Positions 53,002-62,320 of a stretch of DNA of 64,000 bases are shown in pieces. Each line of letters begins with the position of its first letter. Position 1 is the stretch's first letter. The DNA lies in the NCBI RefSeq assembly GCF_030150155.1, contig NZ_JASLGR010000058.1:4705-68704 (forward strand). The letters are read 5' to 3'. The stretch comes from Nocardioides sp. (GTDB lineage Bacteria; Actinomycetota; Actinomycetes; Propionibacteriales; Nocardioidaceae). Both the position numbers and the translations under genes were made by a program. The notes under the pieces are model-generated. The model saw only the letters and a program-made list of their open reading frames with translations, was not told the DNA's origin and made no database searches.

Positions 53002-53727
53002 TCAGAGCTGCGAGGCGGCCTCGCGGTCGAGGAACCAGATGGTCTCGTCCTGACCGGTGACGCCGGCGGCGGGGATCTCGTGCTTGTCAGCACCCCCGAG
53101 CGCCTGGGCGACGGCACCGGACTTGGCCTCGCCGGAGACCAGGAACCAGATCGACGCACCGCGGCGCAGGGCCGGGTAGGTCAGCGTGATCCGCTCCGGC
53201 GGGGGCTTGGGGGAGCCCGTCACCCCGACGGCGAGCGCCGACTCCTCGTCCAGCTGGGCGAAGCCCGGGAAGAGCGACGCGATGTGGCCGTCGGGGCCCA
53301 CGCCGAGCATCAGGATGTCGAAGCGGGACGGCACGCTGGCGGCGTACGACGACGCGCCCTCGTCCACGGAGGTGGCGGCCTCCGTGGAGGCCATCTCGTG
53401 GATCCGGTGCGCCGGGACGCCGACCTCGTCGAGGAAGGCGGCCCGGGCCTGGCCGACGTTGCGGTCGGCCGAGTCGGCGGCGACGAAGCGCTCGTCGCCG
53501 AACCAGAAGTCCACCGCACCCCAGTCGATCCCGGAGTCGTCGGCGAGCCGGGCGATCTCGCGGTGGATCGCCTCGGCGATGGTGCCGCCGGTCAGGCAGA
53601 CCTGCGGCACGTCGCCGGCGGCCTGGAGGTCGGCGACCCGGTTGACGAACTCACCCGCCACCGCGGTGGCGAGCTGGGTGGCGTCCGCGTGGACCTCCAC
53701 CCGGGCGGAGGTGTCAGGGGAGGTCAT
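53002..53727 (-). CDS. pgl: 6-phosphogluconolactonase
   Basis: Hydrolyses 6-phosphogluconolactone in the oxidative pentose phosphate pathway. The 241-residue protein has the family motifs VCLTGGTIAEAIH, VDFWFGDERFVAADSADRNVGQA, LGVGPDGHIASLFPG and RITLTYPALRRGASIWFLVSG. It overlaps the end of pgi by 14 bases. In most relatives zwf and opcA separate pgi or tal from pgl; both are missing here. Confidence 0.94.
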   Translation of the reverse strand: MTSPDTSARVEVHADATQLATAVAGEFVNRVADLQAAGDVPQVCLTGGTIAEAIHREIARLADDSGIDWGAVDFWFGDERFVAADSADRNVGQARAAFLDEVGVPAHRIHEMASTEAATSVDEGASSYAASVPSRFDILMLGVGPDGHIASLFPGFAQLDEESALAVGVTGSPKPPPERITLTYPALRRGASIWFLVSGEAKSGAVAQALGGADKHEIPAAGVTGQDETIWFLDREAASQL

Positions 53728-55393
53728 GACGCTGCTTTCGGTAGTACTCGATCAGGGCACGCGTGGAGCCGTCCTGGGCCGCGATCACGCTCTCGTCCCC
53801 GCCGACGGCCGGGCTGAGCTGGAGCGCGAGCTGCTTGCCCAGCTCCACCCCCCACTGGTCGAAGCTGTCGATGCCCCACACGATGCCCTGGACGAACGTC
53901 AGGTGCTCGTACAGGGCGATCAGCTGACCCAGCACGCTCGGGGTGAGCTGCGGGGCCATGATCGACGTGGTGGGCCGGTTCCCGGTGAAGACCCGCGCGG
54001 GCACGATGTGCTCCGGCGTGCCCTCGGCCCGGACCTCGTCGGCGGTCTTGCCGAACGCCAGTGCCCGGGTCTGGGCGAAGAAGTTCGCCAGGAACAGCTC
54101 GTGCACGTCGGCCGGACCGTCGGCGCCGCCCTCGTCGACCAGGGGGTAGGACGGGTTGGCGAACGCGATGAAGTCGGCCGGGATCAGCCGGGTGCCCTGG
54201 TGGATCAGCTGGTAGAACGCGTGCTGGCCGTTGGTGCCGGGCTCGCCCCAGAAGATCTCGCCGGTGGTGGAGGTCACCGAGGTGCCGTCCCACCGCACGC
54301 CCTTGCCGTTGGACTCCATCGTGAGCTGCTGCAGGTACGCCGGGAAGCGGTGCAGCAGCTGCGCGTAGGGCAGCACGGCGTGGGTCTGGGCGTCCAGGAA
54401 GTTCGAGTACCACACGTTGAGCAGGCCCATCAGGACCGGCACGTTGGACTCCAGCGGAGCCTCGACGAAGTGGGTGTCGATCGCGTGGAACCCGGCCAGG
54501 AACTCCTCGAACGCCTCGGGCCCGATCGCAAGCACCAACGACGTACCGATGGCGGAGTCGACCGAGTAGCGGCCGCCGACCCAGTCCCAGAACCCGAACG
54601 CGTTGGCCGGGTCGATCCCGAACGCGGCGACCTTGTCCAGGGCCGTCGAGACGGCGACGAAGTGCTTCGCTACCGCCGCAGCGGCATCGACGTCGCCACC
54701 GAGCTGCTCGAGCAGCCAGGCTCGGCACAGCCGGGCGTTGGTGAGCGTCTCCAGGGTCCCGAAGGTCTTGGAGGAGACCACGAAGAGGGTGGTCTCGGGG
54801 TCGAGACCGGCCAGCTTCGTGGCCACGTCGGTCGGGTCGATGTTGGAGATGAAGCGGCAGGTCAGACCGGCCTGGCGATACGGCGCGAGCGCCTCGTAGG
54901 CCATCACCGGACCGAGGTCGGAGCCACCGATCCCGATGTTGACCACGGTCGCGATCGGGCGCCCGGTGACGCCGGTCCACTCACCCGAGCGGACCTTGCG
55001 AGCGAAGGCGTAGATCCGCTCCAGCACCTCGTGCACGTCCGGGACAACGTCGTGGCCGTCCAGGACGACTTCGGCGCCGGCCGGCTGGCGCAGCGCGGTG
55101 TGGAGGACGGCACGGTCCTCGGTGACGTTGATCCGCTCACCCGAGAACATCGCATCGCGACGCGCCTCGAGGTTCACCTCGGCGGCGAGGTCGAGCAGCG
55201 CCTTCCAGATCTCGGGGGTGACCAGGTTCTTCGACAGGTCGACGTAGAGGTCACCGGCGGTGAGGGAGGACCGACGGACCCACTCCTCGTCCGCGAGCGC
55301 CGAGCGAAGATCCGGAGAGAATCGCTCGGCGATCGCGGACAGGCGTGCCCAGGCGTCGGTCGTGCTTGCGTCGATCGGCAGCGGCTGGGTCAT
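53714..55393 (-). CDS. pgi: Glucose-6-phosphate isomerase
   Basis: Interconverts glucose-6-phosphate and fructose-6-phosphate. The 559-residue enzyme has VVNIGIGGSDLGPVMAYEAL, FVVSSKTFGTLETLTNA, WVGGRYSVDSAIG, MESNGKGVRWDG, WGEPGTNGQHAFYQLIHQG (with the catalytic His) and SFDQWGVELGKQLA, all family signatures. GGAG precedes the ATG, which lies 8 bases after the tal stop. Confidence 0.96.
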   Translation of the reverse strand: MTQPLPIDASTTDAWARLSAIAERFSPDLRSALADEEWVRRSSLTAGDLYVDLSKNLVTPEIWKALLDLAAEVNLEARRDAMFSGERINVTEDRAVLHTALRQPAGAEVVLDGHDVVPDVHEVLERIYAFARKVRSGEWTGVTGRPIATVVNIGIGGSDLGPVMAYEALAPYRQAGLTCRFISNIDPTDVATKLAGLDPETTLFVVSSKTFGTLETLTNARLCRAWLLEQLGGDVDAAAAVAKHFVAVSTALDKVAAFGIDPANAFGFWDWVGGRYSVDSAIGTSLVLAIGPEAFEEFLAGFHAIDTHFVEAPLESNVPVLMGLLNVWYSNFLDAQTHAVLPYAQLLHRFPAYLQQLTMESNGKGVRWDGTSVTSTTGEIFWGEPGTNGQHAFYQLIHQGTRLIPADFIAFANPSYPLVDEGGADGPADVHELFLANFFAQTRALAFGKTADEVRAEGTPEHIVPARVFTGNRPTTSIMAPQLTPSVLGQLIALYEHLTFVQGIVWGIDSFDQWGVELGKQLALQLSPAVGGDESVIAAQDGSTRALIEYYRKQRHDLP

Positions 55394-55401
55394 CGGGACT
55401 C

Positions 55402-56508
55402 CTAGGCCTGGCGCAGCGCGTCGGCCACGGTCTGCTGGAGATCACTCCAGGAGACCTTGAACTTGTCGACGCCCTCGTCCTCCAGCAGCGTGAAGACGTC
55501 GTCGAGGTCGATCCCGACGGCGACCAGCTGGTCGAAGACGGCCTGGGCCTGCGCGGCCTTGCCGGAGACCTCGTCGCCGGTCACGGTGCCGTGGTCGGCG
55601 AAGGCCATCATGGTCTTCTCCGGCATCGTGTTGACGGTGTCGGCGACCACCAGGTCGGCGACGTAGAGGGTGTCGGCGTAGTCGGGGTTCTTCACCCCGG
55701 TGGAGGCCCACAGCGGACGCTGGGCGTTCGCCCCGGCACCCGCCAGCGCCTGCCAGCGCTCGGTGGCGTGGACCGCCTCGAAGGCGGCGTAGGCCAGGCG
55801 GGCGTTGGCCACCGCGGCCTGGCCGCGCAGCGCGAGCGCCTCGGGAGTGCCGATCGCGTCGAGCCGCTTGTCGATCTCGGTGTCGACACGGGAGACGAAG
55901 AACGAGGCGACCGAACGGATCGTGGACAGGTCGATCCCGGCGGCCTGGGCCTTCTCCAGGCCGGCCAGGTAGGCGTCCATCACGGCCTGGTAGCGCTCGG
56001 TGGAGAAGATCAGGGTGACGTTGACGCTGATCCCGGCACCGATCACCTCGGTGATCGCGGGCAGGCCCTCGATCGTGGCCGGGATCTTGATCAGGGCGTT
56101 CGGCCGGTCGACGGAGGCCCACAGGGCCTTGGCCGAGGCGATCGTCGCCTCGGTGTCGTTGGCCAGGGTGGGCTCGACCTCGATCGAGACCCGTCCGTCG
56201 TCCTTGGTCGCGGCGGCGACCGGCGCGAAGATGTCACAGGCGTCGCGGACGTCGTTGGTGGTGAGCGCGAAGATCACCTCGTCGACGTCTTTGCCCTCGG
56301 CGGCCAGCCCGCTGATCAGGGCGGCGTAGGAGGCACCGCCGCCGATCGCGGCCTGGAAGATCGAGGGGTTGGTGGTGACACCGGTGACCGAGTTGTCGGC
56401 GATCATCTGCGCCAGGTTGCCCGACTCGATCCGCTCCCGGGACAGGTCGTCGAGCCAGATCGAGACGCCGGCGTCGGCGAGGGCCTTGAGGTTGGTGTTG
56501 ACAGTCAC
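55402..56508 (-). CDS. tal: Transaldolase
   Basis: Transfers dihydroxyacetone units in the non-oxidative pentose phosphate pathway. The 368-residue protein is the longer actinobacterial/cyanobacterial type. SIWLDDLSRERIESGNL, NSVTGVTTNPSIF, and NALIKIPATIEGLPAI with the Schiff-base Lys are present, followed by SVNVTLIFSTERYQAVMDAYL and VASFFVSRVDTEIDKRL. GTG 56508 overlaps the tkt stop by four bases and has GGAGG seven bases upstream. Confidence 0.96.
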   Translation of the reverse strand: MTVNTNLKALADAGVSIWLDDLSRERIESGNLAQMIADNSVTGVTTNPSIFQAAIGGGASYAALISGLAAEGKDVDEVIFALTTNDVRDACDIFAPVAAATKDDGRVSIEVEPTLANDTEATIASAKALWASVDRPNALIKIPATIEGLPAITEVIGAGISVNVTLIFSTERYQAVMDAYLAGLEKAQAAGIDLSTIRSVASFFVSRVDTEIDKRLDAIGTPEALALRGQAAVANARLAYAAFEAVHATERWQALAGAGANAQRPLWASTGVKNPDYADTLYVADLVVADTVNTMPEKTMMAFADHGTVTGDEVSGKAAQAQAVFDQLVAVGIDLDDVFTLLEDEGVDKFKVSWSDLQQTVADALRQA

Positions 56509-58607
56509 TTGCGTACCTCCGAAAGGGTTGCATGGGCAGCGGAGACCACGGCGTCAGCGGTGAAGCCGAACTCCTGGAAGAGAGTCCCGGCACTGGCCGA
56601 GGCGCCGAAGTGGTCGATGGAGATGATCTGGCCGGCGTCGCCGACGAACTCGCGCCAGCCCTGCTTGACGCCCGCCTCGATCGAGACACGGGCCTTGACG
56701 CTGGGCGGGAGGACCTCGTCGCGGTAGGACTGCGGCTGCTCCTCGAACCACTCCACACAGGGCATCGAGACGACCCGGGCACCGATGCCCTCGGCAGCCA
56801 GGGTCTCACGCGCCGTGACGGCGTACTGGACCTCGGAGCCGGTGGCGAGCAGGACCACGTCGACGGAGTCGGTCGGGGTGTCGAGCAGCACGTAGCCGCC
56901 CTGGGCGACGCCCTCCACGCCGGCGAAGCCGTCGGCGCCGCGGGGGAAGGTGGGCAGGTTCTGCCGGCTCAGGATGAGCGCCGTCGGGCGATCGGTGTGG
57001 CGCAGCGCCTGGAGCCACGCGGCGGCGGTCTCGTTGGCGTCGGCGGGACGGACGATGTCGATGCCGGGCATCGCGCGCAGCGACGCCAGGTGCTCGATGG
57101 GCTGGTGGGTCGGGCCGTCCTCACCCAGGCCGATGGAGTCGTGCGTCCAGACGTAGATCACCGGGATCTTCGACAGCGCCGCGACGCGGACGGCACCGCG
57201 CATGTAGTCCGAGAAGGTGAAGAACGTGCCACCGAAGACACGGGTGTTGCCGTGCACCTGGATGCCGTTCATGATCGCGCCCATGCCGTGCTCGCGGATG
57301 CCGAAGTGCAGCACGCGGCCCGCCAGCGGGTCGCCGTTCCACTCGTGGGTGGAGCGCTCGAACGGCACGAAACTCGGCACGCCGGCGATGGTGGTGTTGT
57401 TCGAGCCGGCCAGGTCGGCCGAGCCGCCCCACAGCTCGGGCATCAAGGGAGCGATCGCGTTGATCACCTTGCCCGAGGCGGCGCGGGAGGCCAGGCCCTT
57501 CGCGTCGGCCTCGAAGACCGGCAGGGCGTCCTCGATGCCCTCAGGCAGCGCCAGCTCGCTGGTGCGCGCCAGCAGGGCATCCAGCTCGGGGTGGGCGACC
57601 TTCCAGGCCTCGTACTGCTCGGTCCAGGCAGCCTCGTAGGCGGCGCCACGCGCGACCAGCTCGCGGGTGTGGGCGAGCACGTCGGCGGGGACCTCGAAGT
57701 GCTGCTCGGGGTCGAACCCGAGGATCTGCTTGGTGAGCTTGATCTCCTCGGCGCCCAGGGCCGAGCCGTGGGCGGCCTCGGTGCCCTGAGCGTTCGGGGC
57801 GGGCCAGGCGATGATCGTCTTGAGCACGATCAGGCTGGGCTTGTCGCTGACGGCGTTCGCGGCGGTGATCGCCTCGTACAGCGCCGGGACGTCCTCCTCG
57901 TAGTGGGTGCCGCCGTGGGTCCAGTCGACCTCGTGGATGTCCCAGCCGTACGCCGCGTAGCGGGCCGCGACATCCTCGGTGAAGGCGATGTTGGTGTCGC
58001 CCTCGATGGAGATCCGGTTGCTGTCGTAGATGACGGTGAGGTTGCCGAGGTTCTGGGTGCCGGCGATCGAGGAGGCCTCGCCGCTGACGCCTTCCTGCAG
58101 GTCGCCGTCACCGGCGAGGCAGTAGATGTGGTGGTCGAAGAGGCTCTGGCCCTCGGGGGCGGTCGCGTCGAACATGCCGCGCTGGCGACGGGCCGCCATC
58201 GCCATGCCGACAGCATTCGCGACGCCCTGGCCGAGCGGGCCGGTGGTCACCTCGACGCCCTTGGTGTGGCCGTACTCCGGGTGACCCGGGGTCAGGCTGC
58301 CCCAGGTGCGCAGCGCCTTGATGTCGTCGAGCTCGAGGCCGAAGCCACCGAGGAAGAGCTGGTTGTACAGCGTGATCGAGCTGTGCCCGATGGAGAGCAC
58401 GAAACGGTCCCGGTTGATCCAGGTGGGATCGGCAGGGTTGTGCCGCATCACCTTCTGGAAGAGGAGATACGCCGCGGGCGCCAGGCTCATGGCGGTACCG
58501 GGGTGACCGTTACCGACTTGTTGCACAGCGTCCATGGCGAGGACACGCACGGTGTCGACCGCCTTCTTGTCAAGGTCAGTCCACTCGAGCGGGGGGATGG
58601 TCGTCAC
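56505..58607 (-). CDS. tkt: Transketolase
   Basis: Thiamine-diphosphate enzyme that moves two-carbon units between sugar phosphates. The 700-residue protein has GNGHPGTAMSLAPAAYLLF, FVLSIGHSSITLYNQLFLGG, the ThDP/Mg motif CLAGDGDLQEGVSGEASSIAGTQNLGNLTVIYDSN, and the pyrimidine domain with WTHDSIGLGEDGPTHQPIEHL. GTG 58607 follows GGAAGGAA by four bases. First gene of the minus-strand tkt-tal-pgi-pgl operon. Confidence 0.97.
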   Translation of the reverse strand: MTTIPPLEWTDLDKKAVDTVRVLAMDAVQQVGNGHPGTAMSLAPAAYLLFQKVMRHNPADPTWINRDRFVLSIGHSSITLYNQLFLGGFGLELDDIKALRTWGSLTPGHPEYGHTKGVEVTTGPLGQGVANAVGMAMAARRQRGMFDATAPEGQSLFDHHIYCLAGDGDLQEGVSGEASSIAGTQNLGNLTVIYDSNRISIEGDTNIAFTEDVAARYAAYGWDIHEVDWTHGGTHYEEDVPALYEAITAANAVSDKPSLIVLKTIIAWPAPNAQGTEAAHGSALGAEEIKLTKQILGFDPEQHFEVPADVLAHTRELVARGAAYEAAWTEQYEAWKVAHPELDALLARTSELALPEGIEDALPVFEADAKGLASRAASGKVINAIAPLMPELWGGSADLAGSNNTTIAGVPSFVPFERSTHEWNGDPLAGRVLHFGIREHGMGAIMNGIQVHGNTRVFGGTFFTFSDYMRGAVRVAALSKIPVIYVWTHDSIGLGEDGPTHQPIEHLASLRAMPGIDIVRPADANETAAAWLQALRHTDRPTALILSRQNLPTFPRGADGFAGVEGVAQGGYVLLDTPTDSVDVVLLATGSEVQYAVTARETLAAEGIGARVVSMPCVEWFEEQPQSYRDEVLPPSVKARVSIEAGVKQGWREFVGDAGQIISIDHFGASASAGTLFQEFGFTADAVVSAAHATLSEVRK

Positions 58608-58660
58608 GGGGTTCCTTCCGGTTGTCCAACGGCAACTCTGAGCCTACTCACCTTCGGGTC

Positions 58661-58666
58661 TAGACT
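58661..58666 (+). promoter_or_regulatory. Leaderless -10 element of ctaB
   Basis: TAGACT ends six bases before GTG 58673. No Shine-Dalgarno sequence precedes the GTG. Confidence 0.65.
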
Positions 58667-58672
58667 CACCCC

Positions 58673-59659
58673 GTGACCTACGTTGAAGAAGGAGTGAACT
58701 CCTCGCTGTCTTCAGGTCAACCCTCTGGAGCGGGCGCCACGGACGTGGATGCGCAGGCTGCCGGACCGGCCACATGGCGCGACGTCGTCGCGGCGTACGT
58801 CGGCCTGACCAAGCCCCGCGTCATTGAGTTGCTTCTCCTGACCACCGTGCCCGTGATGTTCTTCGCCGCCCGCGGTGTGCCGGGGCTCTGGCTGGTCGTC
58901 GCCACCGTGGTCGGCGGCACGCTCTCGGCCGGGTCCGCCTCGGTCTTCAACTGCGTGTACGACCGCGACATCGACGAGCAGATGCGCCGGACCCGCCGTC
59001 GGGCGCTGCCGCGACACATCGTCTCGGCCCAGTCGGCACTGGTCTTCGGTGCCGTCCTGGCCGTGATCTCGACGGTCGTGCTGTGGCTGTGGGTGAACCC
59101 GCTGTCGGCGATCCTCTCGGTGACCGCGAACGCGTTCTACGTCTTCATCTACACGATGCTGCTCAAGCGCCGCACGGCGCAGAACATCGTGTGGGGCGGG
59201 ATCGCCGGCTGCTTCCCGACCCTGATCGGGTGGACGGCCGTGACGAACTCGCTGGACTGGGCGCCGGTCGTGCTCTTCATGGTGGTGTTCTTCTGGACCC
59301 CGCCGCACACCTGGGCGCTGGCGCTGCGCTACCGCGAGGACTACGCGAACGTCGACGTGCCGATGCTGCCTGTGGTCAAGCCGGCCCGGGTCGTGGTGCG
59401 CCAGATCGTCCTCTACTCGTGGGTGATGGTCGCCACGTCGCTGCTGTTCTGGCCGGTGGCCGACACGGGCGTCTTCTACGTCGTGGTCGCCCTGGTGCTC
59501 GGCGGTGTCTTCCTGGTCGAGGCGCACAAGCTCGCCCGTCGGGCCCGCGACACCGAGGACCTCTCCCTGATCCGCCCGATGCGCCTGTTCCACAACTCCA
59601 ACCTGTACCTCTCGCTGCTGATGGTGGCCGTCGCGCTGGACCCGCTGATCTCGCGCTGA
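58673..59659 (+). CDS. ctaB: Protoheme IX farnesyltransferase (heme O synthase)
   Basis: Adds a farnesyl chain to protoheme for cytochrome oxidases. The 328-residue membrane protein of the UbiA family has the prenyl-diphosphate motif NCVYDRDIDEQMRRTRRRALP and the second Asp-rich loop ALRYREDYANVDVPMLP, with eight to nine spans. About 35 hydrophilic residues precede the first span. It is convergent with ctaA, which acts next on its product. Confidence 0.95.
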   Translation: MTYVEEGVNSSLSSGQPSGAGATDVDAQAAGPATWRDVVAAYVGLTKPRVIELLLLTTVPVMFFAARGVPGLWLVVATVVGGTLSAGSASVFNCVYDRDIDEQMRRTRRRALPRHIVSAQSALVFGAVLAVISTVVLWLWVNPLSAILSVTANAFYVFIYTMLLKRRTAQNIVWGGIAGCFPTLIGWTAVTNSLDWAPVVLFMVVFFWTPPHTWALALRYREDYANVDVPMLPVVKPARVVVRQIVLYSWVMVATSLLFWPVADTGVFYVVVALVLGGVFLVEAHKLARRARDTEDLSLIRPMRLFHNSNLYLSLLMVAVALDPLISR

Positions 59660-59674
59660 TCGATCACCTCCGCA

Positions 59675-59718
59675 ACGCACGAACGCCCCCGAGACTCCTC
59701 TCGGGGGCGTTCGTGCGT
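59675..59718. terminator. Perfect 20-bp bidirectional terminator
   Basis: The arm at 59675-59694 (ACGCACGAACGCCCCCGAGA) is perfectly complementary to 59699-59718 with a CTCC loop. It lies between convergent ctaB and ctaA. Confidence 0.9.
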
Positions 59719-59736
59719 CGGTACGTCGTGGGCGGA

Positions 59737-60615
59737 TCAGTCCACCTGGCCGGACTGGCCGGAGTGGACCGGCTGCGCGGTGCGGGCCGCGTGGAACACC
59801 CACGCCGCGGCGGCCGCGGTCAGACCGGCACCGAGCATGTGGAAGCCGACCAGCACGGTGGGCAGGTCGGTGAAGTACTGGATCCACCCGATCGCGCCCT
59901 GGCCCAGCTCGACGCAGAACAGGGCGAGGGCCGCCGTACAGGCGTCGGTGCGCCACACCAGCGCCAGGATGCCGATGGTCAGGCCGATCAGCAGGCAGAC
60001 CAGGTCGGCGTGCACCTGGCTCAGCTCGAGGGTGGACAGTCCGTTGCGCGGTGCGTCGGCGTCACCGGCGTGCGGACCCGCACCGGTGACGACGGTGCCG
60101 GCGTAGAGCACGGCGGCGGTGGTGGCAGCCAGGGCGATGGTGAGGGCCTTGATCGGCGTGGTGGCGGTGACCACGCGGCCGGCGGGCTGGTAGATCCGCC
60201 ACAGCAGCAGCACCGCGAAGGAGACGATCACCAGCGAGGCGACCATGTGCAGCGAGACGATCCAGGGGTTGAGGTCGGCCAGCACCGTGATGCCGCCGAT
60301 CACGGCCTGGGCCGGGATGCCGCAGGCGATCGCGACGGTGAGCCGGCGGTGGGTGGTGCGCCAGGCGGCGACCACGGTGGCGATCGCGATCGCGACCAGC
60401 ACCCAGGTCAGCATCCGGTTGGCGAACTCGATGATCGAGTGGTGGTTGAGCTCGGCGTGCGGGGTGAAGTCCTCGCCGTTGCACCGCGGCCAGGTGTCGC
60501 ACCCGAGCCCCGATCCGGTGAGGCGGACGACGCCGCCGGTCACGATGATCCCGATGTTGGCGATCAGGGTCGCCCACGCCAGCGGGCGGAGGTACTTCTG
60601 CACTGCTGCACTCAT
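59737..60615 (-). CDS. ctaA: Heme A synthase, COX15/CtaA family
   Basis: Oxidises heme O to heme A for aa3-type cytochrome oxidase. The 292-residue protein has eight spans in two four-helix halves, IIVTGGVVRLTGSGLGCDTWPRC with the Cys pair, heme-ligand His in NHHSIIEFANRML and SLHMVASLV, and the second-half His in QVHADLVCLLIG and VGFHMLGAG. ATG 60615 overlaps the ABC permease stop (ATGA); ATG 60621 is possible. Confidence 0.92.
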   Translation of the reverse strand: MSAAVQKYLRPLAWATLIANIGIIVTGGVVRLTGSGLGCDTWPRCNGEDFTPHAELNHHSIIEFANRMLTWVLVAIAIATVVAAWRTTHRRLTVAIACGIPAQAVIGGITVLADLNPWIVSLHMVASLVIVSFAVLLLWRIYQPAGRVVTATTPIKALTIALAATTAAVLYAGTVVTGAGPHAGDADAPRNGLSTLELSQVHADLVCLLIGLTIGILALVWRTDACTAALALFCVELGQGAIGWIQYFTDLPTVLVGFHMLGAGLTAAAAAWVFHAARTAQPVHSGQSGQVD

Positions 60616-61379
60616 TCCCATGTGAAGGTCTTGGCGGTCAGCGCTGCTCCGAGCGCCGCCCACACGGCAAGGACGCCGAGCTCGCCCCACGCCACAGTCT
60701 GATCCAGGAAGGTCTCCCGCATCGCTTCGCCGAGGGCTCCTGAGGGCAGGAAGTGCGTCACAGCACCGAACCCGCCGTACGTGTGCGCCGGGAGTACGAC
60801 AGCACCACCGGCCATCAGCAGCAGGTAGACCAGGTTCGCCACGGCCAACGTCGCCTCGGCCCGCAGCGCCCCGGCGATGAACAGGCCGAGGGCGGCGAAG
60901 GCGGCGGTGCCCAGGATGATCGCCAGCAGGAAGCCGATGAAGCCGGGCTTGGGCGACCAGCCGAGCAGCTGCCCGACGCCGCCGATGATGAAGAGCTGCA
61001 GGATCTCCACCGCGACCAGCGCGACGATCTTCCCGGTCAGCAGGCCGAGCCGGGACAGCGGTGAGGCGCCGAGTCGCTTGATCACGCCGTAGCGCCGCTC
61101 GAAGCCGGTCGCGATCGCGAGTGCGGTGAACGAGGTCGACATGATCGCCAGCGCGAGCACGCCAGGGACGAAGATGTCGACCAGCGGGTGGTCTTCCTTG
61201 AGGTTGAGGTGTTGGCCGCCCTTGACCCCGCCGATCAGGATGATCACGGGGATCACGACGGCGACCATCAGCTGCTCGCCGTTGCGCAGCATCAGCCGGG
61301 CCTCCATCGAGGCCTGGGTGAGGACCTGACGCAGCAGGGGAGCCCCGCCGGGACGTGGGGTGAACGTGCCCGCGCTCAT
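60612..61379 (-). CDS. ABC-2 type transporter permease
   Basis: A 255-residue membrane protein with six spans and the ABC-2 exporter layout (LMVAVVIPVIILIGG; IFVPGVLALAIMSTSFTALAIATGFERRYGVIKRLGASPLSR; LGTAAFAALGLFIAG; LPSGALGEAMRETFL). The ATG overlaps the ATPase stop by four bases. The conserved position between ctaA and sufR in actinobacteria suggests a link to heme or oxidase assembly, but the substrate is unknown. Confidence 0.9.
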   Translation of the reverse strand: MSAGTFTPRPGGAPLLRQVLTQASMEARLMLRNGEQLMVAVVIPVIILIGGVKGGQHLNLKEDHPLVDIFVPGVLALAIMSTSFTALAIATGFERRYGVIKRLGASPLSRLGLLTGKIVALVAVEILQLFIIGGVGQLLGWSPKPGFIGFLLAIILGTAAFAALGLFIAGALRAEATLAVANLVYLLLMAGGAVVLPAHTYGGFGAVTHFLPSGALGEAMRETFLDQTVAWGELGVLAVWAALGAALTAKTFTWE

Positions 61380-62230
61380 CGGGCCCCTCCTTCCAGGCCG
61401 TGGCCGGTGATCTCGAGGAACACGTCCTCCAAGGTGCGGGAACCGAAGGTCATCGACTCCACCGCGACGTCGTGACGGCGGCCCCACTCGGCGACCACCG
61501 CCCGGATGTCGGCCTCCGCGGTCGTCGACAGCTCCTGGTCGACGACGAGCTGGATCGTGGCCGAGGAGCCGCGGGTGAGCTCTTCGGGCGTGCCCGAGGC
61601 GACCAGGCGACCGTGGTCGATGATGTGGACCTGGTCGGCCAGGTGCTCGGCCTCCTCCAGGTAGTGCGTGGTCAGGACGACGGTCACGCCGTCCTCGCGC
61701 AGCTCGCGCAGCAGCTCCCAGGTGGTACGCCGGGCGGCCGGGTCCATGCCCGCCGTCGGCTCGTCGACGAAGACCAGCTCGGGGCGGCCCACGATCGCCA
61801 TCGCGAGCCCCAGCCGTTGCTGCTGACCACCCGAGAGCCGCCGGTACGGCGTCTTGCCGCACTCGTGCAGCCCGAGCCGGTCGGCCAGCATCGCGATGTC
61901 GAGCGGATGGGCGTGCAGCCGCGAGATGTGGCGCAGCATCTCCATCGCCGTCGCTCCCGACCAGGCGCCCTGGCCCTGGAGCATCACGCCGATCCGGGGG
62001 AGCAGCTCGCGGCGCTGGGTCTGCGGATCCAGGCCCAGGACACGCACACTCCCGCCCTGGGGGATGCGATATCCCTCACACGTCTCCAGGGTGGTGGTCT
62101 TCCCGGCACCGTTGGGGCCGAGAACGGCGGTGATCGACCCGGTCTCCACGGTCAGGCTCAGGCCCTGGACGGCGTGCTTGTCGCCGTACGTCATCACGAG
62201 GGAGTCGACCACGACAGCAGGCTCAGGCAC
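61376..62230 (-). CDS. ABC transporter ATP-binding protein
   Basis: A 284-residue ATPase with Walker A LGPNGAGKTTTLE, Q-loop VMLQGQGAWSG, signature RRLSGGQQQRLGLAMAI, Walker B LVFVDEPTAGMDP and the switch His in VVLTTHYLEEAEHL. It partners the ABC-2 permease encoded next, with ATGA overlap. GTG 62230 is leaderless (minus-strand TAGACT six bases upstream). Confidence 0.94.
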   Translation of the reverse strand: MPEPAVVVDSLVMTYGDKHAVQGLSLTVETGSITAVLGPNGAGKTTTLETCEGYRIPQGGSVRVLGLDPQTQRRELLPRIGVMLQGQGAWSGATAMEMLRHISRLHAHPLDIAMLADRLGLHECGKTPYRRLSGGQQQRLGLAMAIVGRPELVFVDEPTAGMDPAARRTTWELLRELREDGVTVVLTTHYLEEAEHLADQVHIIDHGRLVASGTPEELTRGSSATIQLVVDQELSTTAEADIRAVVAEWGRRHDVAVESMTFGSRTLEDVFLEITGHGLEGGAR

Positions 62231-62236
62231 CGGAAC

Positions 62237-62242
62237 AGTCTA
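62237..62242 (-). promoter_or_regulatory. Leaderless -10 element of the ABC exporter operon
   Basis: Minus-strand TAGACT (62242-62237) ends six bases before GTG 62230. The unit reads ABC ATPase, permease, ctaA. Confidence 0.65.
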
Positions 62243-62305
62243 AGGAGGGGCCCTCCGGTGACCGGGTTAGGCTCCCCTTCGTTGAACGACGCCGCGAATA
62301 AGAGC

Positions 62306-62320
62306 ACACTTATGTTGTGA
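62306..62320. promoter_or_regulatory. SufR-type operator overlapping the sufR start
   Basis: ACACT-TATGT-TGTGA matches the ACACT-N5-TGTGA palindrome reported for mycobacterial SufR (from memory). It covers the predicted -10 (CACACT, 62305-62310), the start site and the GTG codon, so binding would shut off its own operon. A second short inverted pair, ATAAG/CTTAT, spans 62298-62313. Confidence 0.8.

Noticed and set aside
53186..55405. A 739-codon plus-strand frame antisense to pgl and pgi
   Set aside because: It is a shadow across two well-supported genes.
56532..58676. A 714-codon plus-strand frame antisense to transketolase
   Set aside because: It is a shadow of tkt: no RBS, no domain, low-complexity composition.
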